Counted from the stretch's first letter, positions 1-9,001 are shown. The stretch: 64,000 nucleotides of DNA from CALAMD01 sp035301345 (GCA_035301345.1 DATGUM010000014.1:40786-104785), one strand, 5' to 3'. Notes: generated from the sequence alone by a model not told the origin. Made by a program: numbers and translations.

Positions 1-843
1 TAAAAGTACGTAAGCCATTCCAACTGCCCAAACCATCGTAAAAGTATAAGTAACGATGATCCTCGAAGTCATTCGTTGTAAATTTGTTACACCGTATAGC
101 GCCATTCGGTCAACCATCCGCTGCTCATCTTCTTCATAAAGCAAATGATAAAAAATAAATAGCCATATTGTAACTGTTATATAAAAAAGTGAAATAATAA
201 AGAATTGTACAGGTGACGACGTCGATTTGTTTTCTACCGTATGTTCGGTAACAATTTTATCTTTACTCGCAATATTAATAAACGTTTTAATAAATTCATC
301 GAACACTAAATCCGAACGCTCTTCATCTGTTATAGGTAATTCTTTTCCATATTCATTGACGAGTAAAATGTTCGCTTGTGACGTTCTAATATGGCGCATA
401 AAGCTATTTACTAGTTGATAAACGACTTGACTATCAACTTCTTTTTGTGGGTTTCCGAAGATGTCCATCTGAACGGAAGAACCGCGGTATAAATCATCTG
501 TAAACCCCGCAGGCAAAACGATATAAGCACTCATTTCATCTGCATACACTTTTTGCTCTGCTTGCTTTCGTTCTAAAGATTCTACTTCTATAAATGATCC
601 AAATTGTTCCGTACCTTCTAACACTTCGACGATAATGTTCGTCTCTTTTGAACCATCTTCATTTACGACACCTAAATGAATCGTCGACTCAGTCGTTGAC
701 GAAAAAAAGGTGACGAGCAAAAATGCAACACCACCAATAACAATTAAAGGAAAAAGCAAAAATAGAGGAAGTATAAATAACTTCCTCTGTAATTGCTTCA
801 TATAATTTTTTATGAAAATAAACGTGTGGTTTATAAAAGTCAT
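1..843 (-). CDS. ABC-2 type transporter permease, N-terminal part (runs off the window)
   Basis: The frame is open from an ATG at 843 (AGAGG just upstream) to the window edge, giving 281 residues. After a short cytosolic N-terminus there is one strong membrane segment at about residues 22-45, then a roughly 150-residue polar extracytoplasmic stretch, then further hydrophobic segments from about residue 210. One membrane segment, a large external domain, then a cluster of segments is the layout of ABC-2 membrane family 3 (YhgE/NatB-like exporters). Its start lies about 40 bases after the stop of the anchored acidic protein at 884-2440, so the two are probably cotranscribed. The C-terminal half, any ATPase partner and the substrate lie outside the window. 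Confidence 0.8.
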   Translation of the reverse strand, partial: MTFINHTFIFIKNYMKQLQRKLFILPLFLLFPLIVIGGVAFLLVTFFSSTTESTIHLGVVNEDGSKETNIIVEVLEGTEQFGSFIEVESLERKQAEQKVYADEMSAYIVLPAGFTDDLYRGSSVQMDIFGNPQKEVDSQVVYQLVNSFMRHIRTSQANILLVNEYGKELPITDEERSDLVFDEFIKTFINIASKDKIVTEHTVENKSTSSPVQFFIISLFYITVTIWLFIFYHLLYEEDEQRMVDRMALYGVTNLQRMTSRIIVTYTFTMVWAVGMAYVLL

Positions 844-883
844 TTGAGCCTCTGCTCCATTTTCTTAATAAATGTCGTCTCGT

Positions 884-2440
884 TTAAAAGCCGCCAAATT
901 TCTCCATATACCATTCAAAGAATTGTTCAGCTGCTTCACCTTCAATATAGTTTGAAATTTCTTCTTCAGACATCGTACCAACATCTTTCACGCTATCTGT
1001 ATTAATTGTTTCTACTTCGTTAATTCGTTTCCCTTCAACGACTGCTTGGATATTTAAAATATCTTCACCGAGACCTTCTGCTTCAACGTGGAACTTATGG
1101 TTACCACTCATTTGGTCTTTTTCAAACGTTGAATCTCCTGACCAGAATAATCCACCGTTAATAAATGGTGACGCGATTGAAAGTGAACGATCGAACGTTT
1201 TTTCACCTTTGTTAATCGTTTCCTCTGCCGCGTAAGTAACATCACCTAAATCTAAACTTAAGACGAGTTCGTCATTAACTGTCTCCCCGTCAAATGCCAA
1301 GCTACCCGTAAAGAAAATCTCTTCATCTGTATACTCATCAACGACGTTTAATGTGTAATCAAATGTTTGTTTATCATCTTCAAGTAATTGTGTACCGACA
1401 ATTGAAAACTCTGCTTTTTCATCGAAGTCATCAACAACTGCCATATGGAAGTCACGCTGAGCGATTAATCCATCGTCAATCCAAATTTCTGACGTAATAC
1501 CATCGGGTACATTTAAATCATCAATATTCTCTTGTGCTTGCTCTAGCCCATCTTCAAATTCATCCATTACCATATTGATATCAGTAGCTGCCATGAAGTT
1601 AGACTTTAAATATGATTCAATAATTTCTTTCAGACGATCATCACCTTGCATTTCTTTCGCTAATGCAGTAACAAGGTCTCTTACCTCTTCTTCAGATAAG
1701 TGCAACGCAATTTTCTCTGCACTAATATCTTGTCCTTCAACCGTTATATCTTCTGTTTCACTTTCAAATGAATCATCAGAAATTTCATCAAATAAAAACT
1801 TACTATACTTATCTTTTAAGTATTCTTGATCCTCTTCAGAAATTGGATAGTTATCAATATCAAATGCATCTTCAAAATCAAATGACATATCTTCATCGAA
1901 TGTGTACGGATCGACTTGTGATAATAACTCACCAATATTGTCGCCATCGATTAAAATAACGTCATCTAAAAACGGTAAATCAAATAATAACTGGTTAGCA
2001 TCAACACCAAATTTGAAATCATCAAACGTCATACCCATAACATCTGCTGAAATATCACCGTATAATAACTTCTCCTGAATGTCTGATTGTAACAATAACG
2101 ATACTTTAGAATTGTTTATGATTTCCTCTGCTTCAGAAACGCCACCGTAAGCATTCGGATCGTTATATTCTGCCGTTATGTCAATCGAACTTTCTTCAGC
2201 ATTCTCTTTTGAGCCCTCTGCCCATTCAAGCTCTTCTGCATAACGCTCTTTCCATTCATCCGTTAAAAATTCAAGCGTATCCGCTTCGGCTTTGAAATAC
2301 TTCGCTTTATCAGACCCAGCAGAGCCAGCAAATGCAAAATAACCGATAATTCCTCCGATAACTATTACTGCTACAGCAATGATAATTGCTAGTTTTCCTT
2401 TTCCACCTTTTTTAGTGTCTTGCACTACTTCTTCAGACAT
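884..2440 (-). CDS. Membrane-anchored acidic extracytoplasmic protein of unknown function
   Basis: Encodes 518 residues. A short Lys-rich cytosolic N-terminus is followed by one hydrophobic segment (about residues 17-40, rich in Ile, Val and Gly) with no lipobox, and then a long, very Asp/Glu-rich external domain. The layout predicts a single-pass protein facing outwards. AGGAGG sits four bases before the ATG. It precedes an ABC-2 permease gene on the same strand, so a role as an accessory or sensing subunit of that exporter is possible. I recall uncharacterised Bacillales proteins of this layout (a DUF6583-like family) but cannot confirm membership. No catalytic motif is visible. Confidence 0.75.
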   Translation of the reverse strand: MSEEVVQDTKKGGKGKLAIIIAVAVIVIGGIIGYFAFAGSAGSDKAKYFKAEADTLEFLTDEWKERYAEELEWAEGSKENAEESSIDITAEYNDPNAYGGVSEAEEIINNSKVSLLLQSDIQEKLLYGDISADVMGMTFDDFKFGVDANQLLFDLPFLDDVILIDGDNIGELLSQVDPYTFDEDMSFDFEDAFDIDNYPISEEDQEYLKDKYSKFLFDEISDDSFESETEDITVEGQDISAEKIALHLSEEEVRDLVTALAKEMQGDDRLKEIIESYLKSNFMAATDINMVMDEFEDGLEQAQENIDDLNVPDGITSEIWIDDGLIAQRDFHMAVVDDFDEKAEFSIVGTQLLEDDKQTFDYTLNVVDEYTDEEIFFTGSLAFDGETVNDELVLSLDLGDVTYAAEETINKGEKTFDRSLSIASPFINGGLFWSGDSTFEKDQMSGNHKFHVEAEGLGEDILNIQAVVEGKRINEVETINTDSVKDVGTMSEEEISNYIEGEAAEQFFEWYMEKFGGF

Positions 2441-2559
2441 AGTTCCTCCTTCTGCGCACTCTTCTTTAAATGATTTATAAAGATAAAGAAAATAAATTCA
2501 ATATTTAGTACAAATAAAAAAGTGCGTACAAATCTATTATTTTGAATAATTCAAAACTA

Positions 2560-2703
2560 TCACTTCAAAAAAATGTTGTCAATTAGACTTCGTAACCATT
2601 TTAAAACATCTTCACTTGCATGATTCATGCGGATTTGAGCAATTAACCGCAAGTTGTTAACTGACTGACCATTACCGCGCTTTTTCCTTTTATTTGCTTT
2701 CAT
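2560..2703 (-). CDS. Possible 47-residue basic protein
   Basis: The 370-base gap at 2441-2810 holds one plausible short reading frame on the minus strand. It has a Lys/Arg-rich N-terminus (MKANKRKKRGNGQ), an amphipathic middle and a hydrophobic C-terminus. The composition looks protein-like, but no clear Shine-Dalgarno site precedes the ATG (a GGCGGG lies more than 15 bases upstream), and I recognise no family. It could be a real small gene, a remnant, or chance. The rest of the gap shows nothing else I can support. Confidence 0.3.
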   Translation of the reverse strand: MKANKRKKRGNGQSVNNLRLIAQIRMNHASEDVLKWLRSLIDNIFLK

Positions 2704-2810
2704 TTAGTTGGATTTTGTATGTTTCCCGCCTTAATGACATAATTATCGTAACAATTACTACGCGCATTCATCTATTATATAGCCCTTAAGTACGACATAT
2801 AAACATCTCA

Positions 2811-4001
2811 TTATTTATTCTTATAAAGCTTATCTAATTCTTGGCGTGTTTCTTTTGATAATGAACCGCCAATATCCATTAATTCAATCATATCTTTAAA
2901 TGCGCGATCAGGAATGGCCAAATCATTTATCTCTTCCATAGAAAGCTCTAAATTAATTAAATGTTCTTCTCCGTTTTTTAATTTCGTTACGAAATCAGGC
3001 TCCGTCACGAACGGTGTAGACATGCCGACAAAATCCGAAAATGATAGTGCCTCAAGTGCTTTACCAGGTGTATTAATGCCGCCTGTCGCCATAATTGGCA
3101 AACGCCCTTTGAAATGATCGTAGACGACATCATTCATTCGCTCACCTTTAAATTTCCCTTGACGAATCGTCTGCAAATAAACGCTACGCCCCCAGCTTGC
3201 TGTCGCTAAATATTGAATATCAGCGACTTCTAATTTCGCTTCCATTGATTGTAAAAATTCTTCAACTGTATAACCGATGTCATTGCCTCGTGTTTCTTCC
3301 GGTGTCCCTCGATAACCTAAAATAAATCCTTCGGGCGCCTCCTCATCAATAACTTTCTGAACAGCCGCTAACACTTCTAATCCGAGACGCATGCGATTTT
3401 CTAAATGACCAATCCCATACTCATCATCACGATGATTAGAAAACGTAGAAAAAAACGTTTGAATAAGTAACCGCTGAGCACTCGACACCTCTACCCCATC
3501 AAAGCCAGCAGCAATCGCTCGACGAGTTGCATCAGCATAAGCGAGCACAACGTGATCAATATGTCTTTTCGTCATCGGAATAACCGTATGTTTCACTGGT
3601 GTATTTAAATGCATTTCACTCGGCCCATATACAGCGCCAAAGTCTCTTAGCGCAATCTTTGAAAAACGCCCGGCATGAGTCAGTTGCACAATTGCCTTTC
3701 CACCACCAGCTTTCATCGCACGTGCTACTCGTTTAAGTCCTTCAATTGAACGGTCTTTATCAATACTAAAGCCATATTCAAACAACTGTCCAAACTTATC
3801 AACGTAAGCAGCTCCTGTTATTTGTAAAGGCGCTGCATGAGAACGTCTCTTTGCATAAGCAACGTCATCATCAGTTACATAACCTTCTCTCGTTGAAGAA
3901 TTCGTAATCATTGGTGATAAAACAAAGCGATTTTCGAGCGTCGTTCCATTCGGAAAAATTAAATCTTCAAATAATGATTCATACTTTTTCGTCGTTCCCA
4001 T
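2811..4001 (-). CDS. NADH:flavin oxidoreductase, old yellow enzyme family
   Basis: A 396-residue FMN-dependent TIM-barrel oxidoreductase. The family signature QLTHAGR is at about residues 106-112, and GYRGTPEE occurs in the region where these enzymes bind FMN and substrate. The gene is divergent from the gcvH-L/macrodomain/sirtuin/lplA2 operon across a 176-base promoter region. In staphylococci and streptococci an OYE-type gene belongs to the same redox-linked lipoylation/ADP-ribosylation locus (established for that locus by Rack and colleagues), so this copy probably shares regulation and function with it. Its substrate is unknown. GGGG lies about ten bases before the ATG. Confidence 0.88.
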   Translation of the reverse strand: MGTTKKYESLFEDLIFPNGTTLENRFVLSPMITNSSTREGYVTDDDVAYAKRRSHAAPLQITGAAYVDKFGQLFEYGFSIDKDRSIEGLKRVARAMKAGGGKAIVQLTHAGRFSKIALRDFGAVYGPSEMHLNTPVKHTVIPMTKRHIDHVVLAYADATRRAIAAGFDGVEVSSAQRLLIQTFFSTFSNHRDDEYGIGHLENRMRLGLEVLAAVQKVIDEEAPEGFILGYRGTPEETRGNDIGYTVEEFLQSMEAKLEVADIQYLATASWGRSVYLQTIRQGKFKGERMNDVVYDHFKGRLPIMATGGINTPGKALEALSFSDFVGMSTPFVTEPDFVTKLKNGEEHLINLELSMEEINDLAIPDRAFKDMIELMDIGGSLSKETRQELDKLYKNK

Positions 4002-4098
4002 TTAAATGTTACCCCTATTCTTAGTTTATTTATCTTCATAACAATTATTTCATCTATATATACGATTAAAGTTACTATCTGTTTATTTGAAAGTCAAT

Positions 4099-4126
4099 TT
4101 GATATAAAACTGAATATTGATATAAT
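4099..4126 (+). promoter_or_regulatory. Sigma-A promoter of the gcvH-L/sirtuin operon
   Basis: TTGATA (4099-4104) and a perfect TATAAT (4121-4126) are 16 bases apart and lie 52 bases before the gcvH-L start. It sits in the divergent region shared with the OYE gene. Confidence 0.7.
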
Positions 4127-4177
4127 AAATTTGGCTATTAATAATAAGGTCACTAAATCACGAAAGAGGGAGATTAA

Positions 4178-4510
4178 ATGAAGAAACGTGGTAATTTTTT
4201 ATTCATTGAAAAGCACGATGATATTTATACAGTAAGCATAACACCAGAGCTACAAGATGACGTAGGTACTGTCGGTTTCGTTGAATTTTCTTTAGAGGAT
4301 GAATTAGAAGTAGATAGTCCCATTTTAAACTTAGAAGCTTCTAAAACAGTTTTAGAAATCTCATCACCTCTCGCAGGTAAAATTATCGAAAGAAACGGTG
4401 AACTTGTGAATGAACCGACATTATTAAACGGTGCAACAGTTGATGAAAACTGGATCGTTAAGTTAACAGACGTTGATGAAGCAGCTTTCAAAGCTCTCGA
4501 AGACGCTTAA
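4178..4510 (+). CDS. gcvH-L: GcvH-like lipoyl carrier protein (GcvH-L)
   Basis: A 110-residue lipoyl domain, shorter than the true glycine-cleavage H protein. The lipoyl-lysine motif is EASKTV, with Lys56 as the attachment site and the usual SPLAGKI strand after it. In Staphylococcus aureus the homologue is lipoylated by LplA2, ADP-ribosylated by the class M sirtuin and cleaned by the macrodomain protein; I recall Asp27 as the modified residue there, and Asp occurs at both 27 and 28 here. It is the first gene of the operon, with GAGGGAG before the ATG. No P-, T- or L-protein gene lies nearby, which supports a special carrier role rather than glycine cleavage. Confidence 0.92.
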   Translation: MKKRGNFLFIEKHDDIYTVSITPELQDDVGTVGFVEFSLEDELEVDSPILNLEASKTVLEISSPLAGKIIERNGELVNEPTLLNGATVDENWIVKLTDVDEAAFKALEDA

Positions 4511-4537
4511 ACGAGAGAAAAAGTAATTAAACATACG

Positions 4538-4613
4538 AAGAACACGAATGATGAATAGACAGTAATTACTTCAGATTTGCATCAGACTTGAGATATCTAT
4601 CGTTCGTGTTCTT
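4538..4613 (+). other. Long-loop inverted repeat between gcvH-L and the macrodomain gene
   Basis: A 15-base arm at 4538-4552 (AAGAACACGAATGAT) pairs with 4599-4613, with one G-U pair and a 46-base loop. There is no T-run, so it is not a classical terminator. It could be an RNA processing or stability element that sets gcvH-L expression apart from the downstream genes. Confidence 0.5.
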
Positions 4614-4675
4614 ATTTAGTAATCTTTCGTTTCTCAGGTCCTCTTCTAACTTTTATGAGCAAAGGAGTTTCCTAG

Positions 4676-5449
4676 ATGAATGAAGAAGAACATCTCCATT
4701 TTTTAATTGATTATTTACAAAAGGAAGCAAATGATTTTTTTCCTTATGAGACACTTAGTTTCTCAGAAAAATTCGAGCTGTTTCGTGGCCTTTGTAACGT
4801 AAGGGAGCCAATAGAAGTTAGCGACAATTTTCTACTCAGTCAAGATAAACTGTTAACACATATAAAAGATAACCGCTCGCTAACGACGATTGACCAATTA
4901 GACGAATTATCTAGCGGACAATACGTATGGCAAGGTGATATAACGACGCTAAAAGTTGATGCTATCGTCAACGCGGCTAACAGTAAATTACTCGGTTGCT
5001 TACAAAGAAATCACAACTGTATTGATAATATTATCCATACATACGCAGGTGTACAATTAAGGCTCGCTTGTCATCAAATCATTCAAAATCAAGGAAGAAA
5101 AGAACCTGTCGGAAAAGCGAAAATAACGAAAGCATATCATTTACCATCAACGTATGTTATCCATACCGTCGGCCCATACATTGATAAAAAAGGTGTAACA
5201 CCTCTGAAAGAAAGTTTACTCGCCTCTTCTTATCGTTCTTCTCTCGAATTAGCGGATAATTATAACTTATCTTCTATTGCATTTTGTTGTATTTCTACAG
5301 GCGTATTCAATTTCCCTCAAGAAAAAGCGGCACAAATTGCTATTGATACAATCAATAAATACAAACGAGAAACTCAATCAAACATTAAAATTATTTATAA
5401 CGTATTTACAGATAAAGATTTACATATTTATAAAGCACTTTTAGATTAA
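4676..5449 (+). CDS. Zinc-dependent macrodomain ADP-ribosylhydrolase
   Basis: A 257-residue protein: about 80 helical residues, then a macrodomain (about 82-257). The ADP-ribose-binding motif VDAIVNAANS is at about 94-103. It is followed by GCLQRNHNCIDNIIH, whose Cys108, His113 and Cys115 match the zinc site of the macrodomains linked to class M sirtuins. ISTGVFNFP (about 206-214) is the second phosphate-binding loop. In the staphylococcal system this enzyme removes mono-ADP-ribose from GcvH-L. AAAGGAG lies eight bases before the ATG; the sirtuin gene follows after about 19 bases. Confidence 0.92.
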   Translation: MNEEEHLHFLIDYLQKEANDFFPYETLSFSEKFELFRGLCNVREPIEVSDNFLLSQDKLLTHIKDNRSLTTIDQLDELSSGQYVWQGDITTLKVDAIVNAANSKLLGCLQRNHNCIDNIIHTYAGVQLRLACHQIIQNQGRKEPVGKAKITKAYHLPSTYVIHTVGPYIDKKGVTPLKESLLASSYRSSLELADNYNLSSIAFCCISTGVFNFPQEKAAQIAIDTINKYKRETQSNIKIIYNVFTDKDLHIYKALLD

Positions 5450-5468
5450 TAAGAAAAGGTGATTAACA

Positions 5469-6356
5469 ATGGATGTAAAACAAAAGAACTGGCACACATT
5501 AACAAAATCAGGTGAACAATCAGAGCACGACACCATCGATGGACTAATAGAAGAAGCAGATGCTGTCGTCATCGGTGTAGGCGCAGGTATGTCTGAAGCT
5601 GATGGCTTTACTTATATCGGAAAACGATTCACAGATGCGTTCCCAGAATTTATTGAAAAGTATCAATTGCTCGATATGTTACAAGCGAGTTTATTTGATT
5701 TTGAAAACATGCGCGAATATTGGGCGTTTCAAAGTCGATTCGTTTTAATGAACTACTTCGATCAACCAGTTGGTGATTCATACGTCCGTCTTAACGAACG
5801 ATTAAAAGATAAAGCATTCCACGTCATTACGACAAATGCAGACAACGGTTTTCACGCAGCTGGCTTTGATATGAAAAAAGTTTTCCATATTCAAGGGGAA
5901 TATGGCCTCCAGCAATGTATTAATCATTGCCACCAAAAAACTTATAAAGATGAAGCTCTTATGAGGAAAATGGTAGAAGAACAATCAGATATGCTCGTCC
6001 CTGAATCACTCGTTCCCTATTGCCCTGAATGTGGTGCACCACTTGAAGTGAATAAAAGAACGGTTGAAAAAGGCATGGTCGAAGATGATTATTTCCATCA
6101 ACAAAAAGAGCGTTACGAACAATTTTTACAAGCACACGAAGGAGAAAAAATCCTTTTCCTAGAAATTGGGGTTGGCAACACGACACCACAGTTTATTAAA
6201 CATCCGTTCCAACAAATGACAGAAGAAAATAAGCATGCTCTTTACGTAACGATGAACGAAAGAGAATACTTTATTCCGCGCACCATTCGTGAGCGAAGTG
6301 TCCATATTGACGAACATATCGCAGACGTTTTTCAAGCAATCGCAAATAAATCATAA
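5469..6356 (+). CDS. Class M sirtuin, protein ADP-ribosyltransferase (SirTM)
   Basis: A 295-residue Sir2-fold protein. NAD-binding GAGMSEADG is at about 38-46 and TTNADNGF at 121-128 (Asn123). The canonical catalytic His is replaced in HIQGEYG by Gln142. Cys150, Cys154, Cys185 and Cys188 form a Cys4 zinc site. These replacements separate class M sirtuins, which ADP-ribosylate lipoylated GcvH-L, from deacetylase sirtuins. It lies between the macrodomain and lipoate-ligase genes, with AAAAGGTG upstream. The assignment rests on the motifs and the intact operon; activity is inferred. Confidence 0.93.
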   Translation: MDVKQKNWHTLTKSGEQSEHDTIDGLIEEADAVVIGVGAGMSEADGFTYIGKRFTDAFPEFIEKYQLLDMLQASLFDFENMREYWAFQSRFVLMNYFDQPVGDSYVRLNERLKDKAFHVITTNADNGFHAAGFDMKKVFHIQGEYGLQQCINHCHQKTYKDEALMRKMVEEQSDMLVPESLVPYCPECGAPLEVNKRTVEKGMVEDDYFHQQKERYEQFLQAHEGEKILFLEIGVGNTTPQFIKHPFQQMTEENKHALYVTMNEREYFIPRTIRERSVHIDEHIADVFQAIANKS

Positions 6357-6373
6357 TTAGGAAGTGACAATAT

Positions 6374-7438
6374 ATGTATTTAATTATGCCAGAACGAAAT
6401 GGCGAGTGGCAATATGATCCAGGAACGTGCATGGCCATTCAAGTATACGTGAAAGATCATTTGCTCAAAGATGAAAAAGTTCTCTTCCCGTATATGATGT
6501 CACCTACTATTCAAATTGGAAAATTTCAAAATGCTTATGAGGAAGCAAACCTCGGCTACATGAAAGAACATCATATAAAAATGTTGCGCCGTGACACAGG
6601 TGGCGGAGCTATTTACTTAGATGACCAAAATATGAGCTTTTGTTTTCTTTTTCCAGGAGATAACGACATTTTCGGTAACTATAAAAAATTGTATGAACCA
6701 GCTGTCCATGCGTTAGAAAAGCTCGGCGTTAAAAATATAGAACAAGCAGGACGTAATGATTTAACGATTGACGGAAAAAAAGTGTCTGGTGCTGCAATGA
6801 CGCTAGAAAACGGACGTATATATGCTGGGTTCTCTTTATTACTTGATCCTAACTTTGAAGCAATTGTCGCATCACTTAACCCGAACGAAAAGAAAATTAA
6901 ATCACACGGCATTCAGTCTATTCGTAGCCGTGTCGATTCGATTCGTCCACATTTAGCAGAAGAATATCAACAGATGGACGTATGGGAATTTACTGATTAT
7001 ATGATTTGTGCGTTTTTACAAATCGATTCAATAAAAGATGCGAAACAATACGTACTAACAGACGAAGACTGGGAACATATTGATCAACTCGTTGCAGAAA
7101 AATATAATAATTGGGATTGGACATTTGGCCGCTTCCAGCAGTTTGAATACGAATTGACTGAGCGATTTTCTTTCGGCACGATAACAATCGGTATGACAAT
7201 TACATATGGTAAAATTTCTAATATCCAAATTACTGGCGACTTCTTCGGTAAGAAAGATATAAAAGATATTGAACATGCGCTATTAAACGTTCGTCTAAAA
7301 GAAGATGAATTAATTGAAGCGGTTCAACCGTTCGAACTAATCGATTACTTTGGCGGTTTAACTGCTGAATCATTCGCTCAGTTCTTATTAGATACAAGAC
7401 AAACAGAACAAACGACTACAGGAAAGAAAGAAGGATGA
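6374..7438 (+). CDS. lplA2: Lipoate-protein ligase LplA2
   Basis: A 354-residue two-domain lipoate ligase that adenylates lipoate and transfers it to a carrier lysine. Visible motifs are RRDTGGGAIYLD (lipoate/ATP loop, about 74-85), the catalytic-lysine region GKKVSGAAM (about 136-144) and a C-terminal accessory domain. It lies downstream of the sirtuin gene and overlaps the next gene by four bases (ATGA), so translation is coupled. By analogy with staphylococci it is the ligase dedicated to GcvH-L. AGGAAG precedes the ATG. Confidence 0.92.
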   Translation: MYLIMPERNGEWQYDPGTCMAIQVYVKDHLLKDEKVLFPYMMSPTIQIGKFQNAYEEANLGYMKEHHIKMLRRDTGGGAIYLDDQNMSFCFLFPGDNDIFGNYKKLYEPAVHALEKLGVKNIEQAGRNDLTIDGKKVSGAAMTLENGRIYAGFSLLLDPNFEAIVASLNPNEKKIKSHGIQSIRSRVDSIRPHLAEEYQQMDVWEFTDYMICAFLQIDSIKDAKQYVLTDEDWEHIDQLVAEKYNNWDWTFGRFQQFEYELTERFSFGTITIGMTITYGKISNIQITGDFFGKKDIKDIEHALLNVRLKEDELIEAVQPFELIDYFGGLTAESFAQFLLDTRQTEQTTTGKKEG

Positions 7439-8451
7439 CCTTGATACATACAGCTGTGCTTGATTATGCTCAAATCGATGAAGGCCGCAATGCACAAGAA
7501 GCATTACAAGAAACGATTGAATTAGCAAAGCTTGCTGAGTCGCTTAATTTCAAACGATTTTGGGTAGCTGAACACCACGACGTTCCTGCCTTTGCTAATA
7601 GTTCACCCGAACTGCTTATGATGCGAATTGCTGACGAGACGTCCACGATTCGTGTCGGTTCAGGCGGCGTCATGATTCCCCATTATAGCCCATATAAAGT
7701 CGCAGAAAACATTCGTTTACTTGAAGCATTTCACCCCAATCGAATCGACTTAGGCATCGGGAATAATAGTGGCACGCCAATTGTTAATGAGGCACTTAAT
7801 GAAACGAAAACGAGAAAGTTATCGTATAAACAGAGTATTGATGACTTAATCTATTATTTGTCAAATGAACGACGTGAATCACATCGTTTTCAGCAAATGA
7901 TTATTCAACCAGAAATAACGACGACGCCTGAAATGTTTCTCTTATCAACGGGCGAACGAAGTGCACAAATAAGTGCGCGCGCAGGCTTAGGTTATTCTTT
8001 CGGCTTATTCCCATTTGTCGGCAAGAGTGCCATGGTAAAAGGGCCTGACGCAGCACGTACATATCGCGCGGCATTTAAACCTTCTAAACTCATGCAAAAA
8101 CCAGTCGTTTCTATCGCCCCTTTTATTGCGATTGCTGACACCGATGAACAAGCTGAACAATACGCTCAATCACTCGATTTGTGGTTACTCGGAAAAGATG
8201 CGTTCGGAGCATTTAATGCTTTTCCGTCCTACGAAACGGCGAAAAACTATCCGTACTCTGCTGCTGACCGTGAAAAAATAAAAGAAAACAGACAATTTTT
8301 TATCGTAGGCAGTAAAGAACGAGCGAAACGACAAGTTGATGATCTTGTTGAACAATTTCAAGCAGATGAAGTTATTTTCATCCCACTCGTCCCTACATTT
8401 GCAGCTCGTAAACGTTCATATGAACTCATCGCACAATTGTATAATAAATAA
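7435..8451 (+). CDS. Luciferase-like flavin-dependent monooxygenase (LLM class)
   Basis: A 338-residue bacterial-luciferase-fold TIM barrel. WVAEHHD (about 43-49) is the typical early motif of MsnO8-type LLM proteins, and a GIGNNSGTP loop lies near residues 106-114. It is the last gene of the operon and is coupled to lplA2. Related operons also carry an LLM oxidoreductase, which together with the divergent OYE suggests that flavin redox chemistry is tied to lipoyl/ADP-ribosyl control. Substrate unknown. A terminator follows. Confidence 0.88.
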   Translation: MTLIHTAVLDYAQIDEGRNAQEALQETIELAKLAESLNFKRFWVAEHHDVPAFANSSPELLMMRIADETSTIRVGSGGVMIPHYSPYKVAENIRLLEAFHPNRIDLGIGNNSGTPIVNEALNETKTRKLSYKQSIDDLIYYLSNERRESHRFQQMIIQPEITTTPEMFLLSTGERSAQISARAGLGYSFGLFPFVGKSAMVKGPDAARTYRAAFKPSKLMQKPVVSIAPFIAIADTDEQAEQYAQSLDLWLLGKDAFGAFNAFPSYETAKNYPYSAADREKIKENRQFFIVGSKERAKRQVDDLVEQFQADEVIFIPLVPTFAARKRSYELIAQLYNK

Positions 8452-8484
8452 ACTTTTATTTAATGATATGACTTCTTTCTCTTT

Positions 8485-8529
8485 TGCCCTTCTCTTCCTG
8501 CTAATAAAGGATGGAAGGGCACTTTTACT
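8485..8529 (+). terminator. Terminator after the sirtuin operon
   Basis: Arms TGCCCTTC (8485-8492) and GAAGGGCA (8514-8521) are followed by a T-rich tail. It lies between the LLM gene and the PadR promoter. Confidence 0.6.
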
Positions 8530-8597
8530 TTCTTATCCGTCATTCACATCATCCATATATAGATCATATAGTACCTTGCATAGAATAATAGTAAATG

Positions 8598-8632
8598 TTA
8601 CCATACTGTCTGTACTATTTATATTATAGTAC
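8598..8632 (+). promoter_or_regulatory. Promoter and PadR-type palindromic operator
   Basis: TTACCA (8598-8603) and TATTAT (8622-8627), 18 bases apart, form a promoter. The perfect inverted repeat GTACTAT-N7-ATAGTAC (8612-8632) covers the -10 element. The gene just downstream encodes a PadR repressor, so this is probably its autoregulatory operator. The implied transcript start near 8634 argues against a TTG start at 8639. Confidence 0.65.
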
Positions 8633-8677
8633 TATACATTGAATAGTAGTCATTTTGATGAAGGTAGTGATGTAAAA

Positions 8678-9001
8678 GTGAACGTACAATTTAAAAAAGG
8701 TGTCTTAGAGCTCTGTGTCTTAGTATTGCTTGATAAACAAGACCACTACGGATATGAACTCGTTAAAAAAATATCTGATCAAATAGCTATTTCAGAAGGC
8801 TCTGTTTATCCACTATTAAGACGGTTAACGAAAGACGGCTACTTTACGACGTACTTAAGAGAGTCTACAGAAGGTCCGCCACGCAAGTATTATCAGTTAA
8901 CAGATGTCGGAAGAACATATATGCATGATCTTCTCCAAGAGTGGCAAGATTTTTCAAAAGCAGTCAATCAATTAATAAAAGAAGGTGTAGCTGATGACTA
9001 A
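8678..9001 (+). CDS. PadR family transcriptional regulator
   Basis: About 107 residues from the GTG at 8678. It has the PadR winged-helix opening QFKKGVLELCVLVLL, the SVYPLLRRL recognition helix and the GPPRKYYQLT wing, then a short C-terminal helix. The frame extends up to a TTG at 8639, but that lies at the predicted transcript start and has no ribosome site; AAGG at 8661-8664 serves the GTG. The stop overlaps the next start by eight bases. PadR genes followed by HAAS and DUF4097 genes are a common Bacillales module that responds to envelope conditions. Its operator is probably the repeat at 8612-8632. Confidence 0.9.
   Translation: MNVQFKKGVLELCVLVLLDKQDHYGYELVKKISDQIAISEGSVYPLLRRLTKDGYFTTYLRESTEGPPRKYYQLTDVGRTYMHDLLQEWQDFSKAVNQLIKEGVADD

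Noticed and set aside
8639..8677. TTG start for the PadR gene at 8639
   Set aside because: It lies within a few bases of the predicted transcript start and has no ribosome site; GTG 8678 fits family length.
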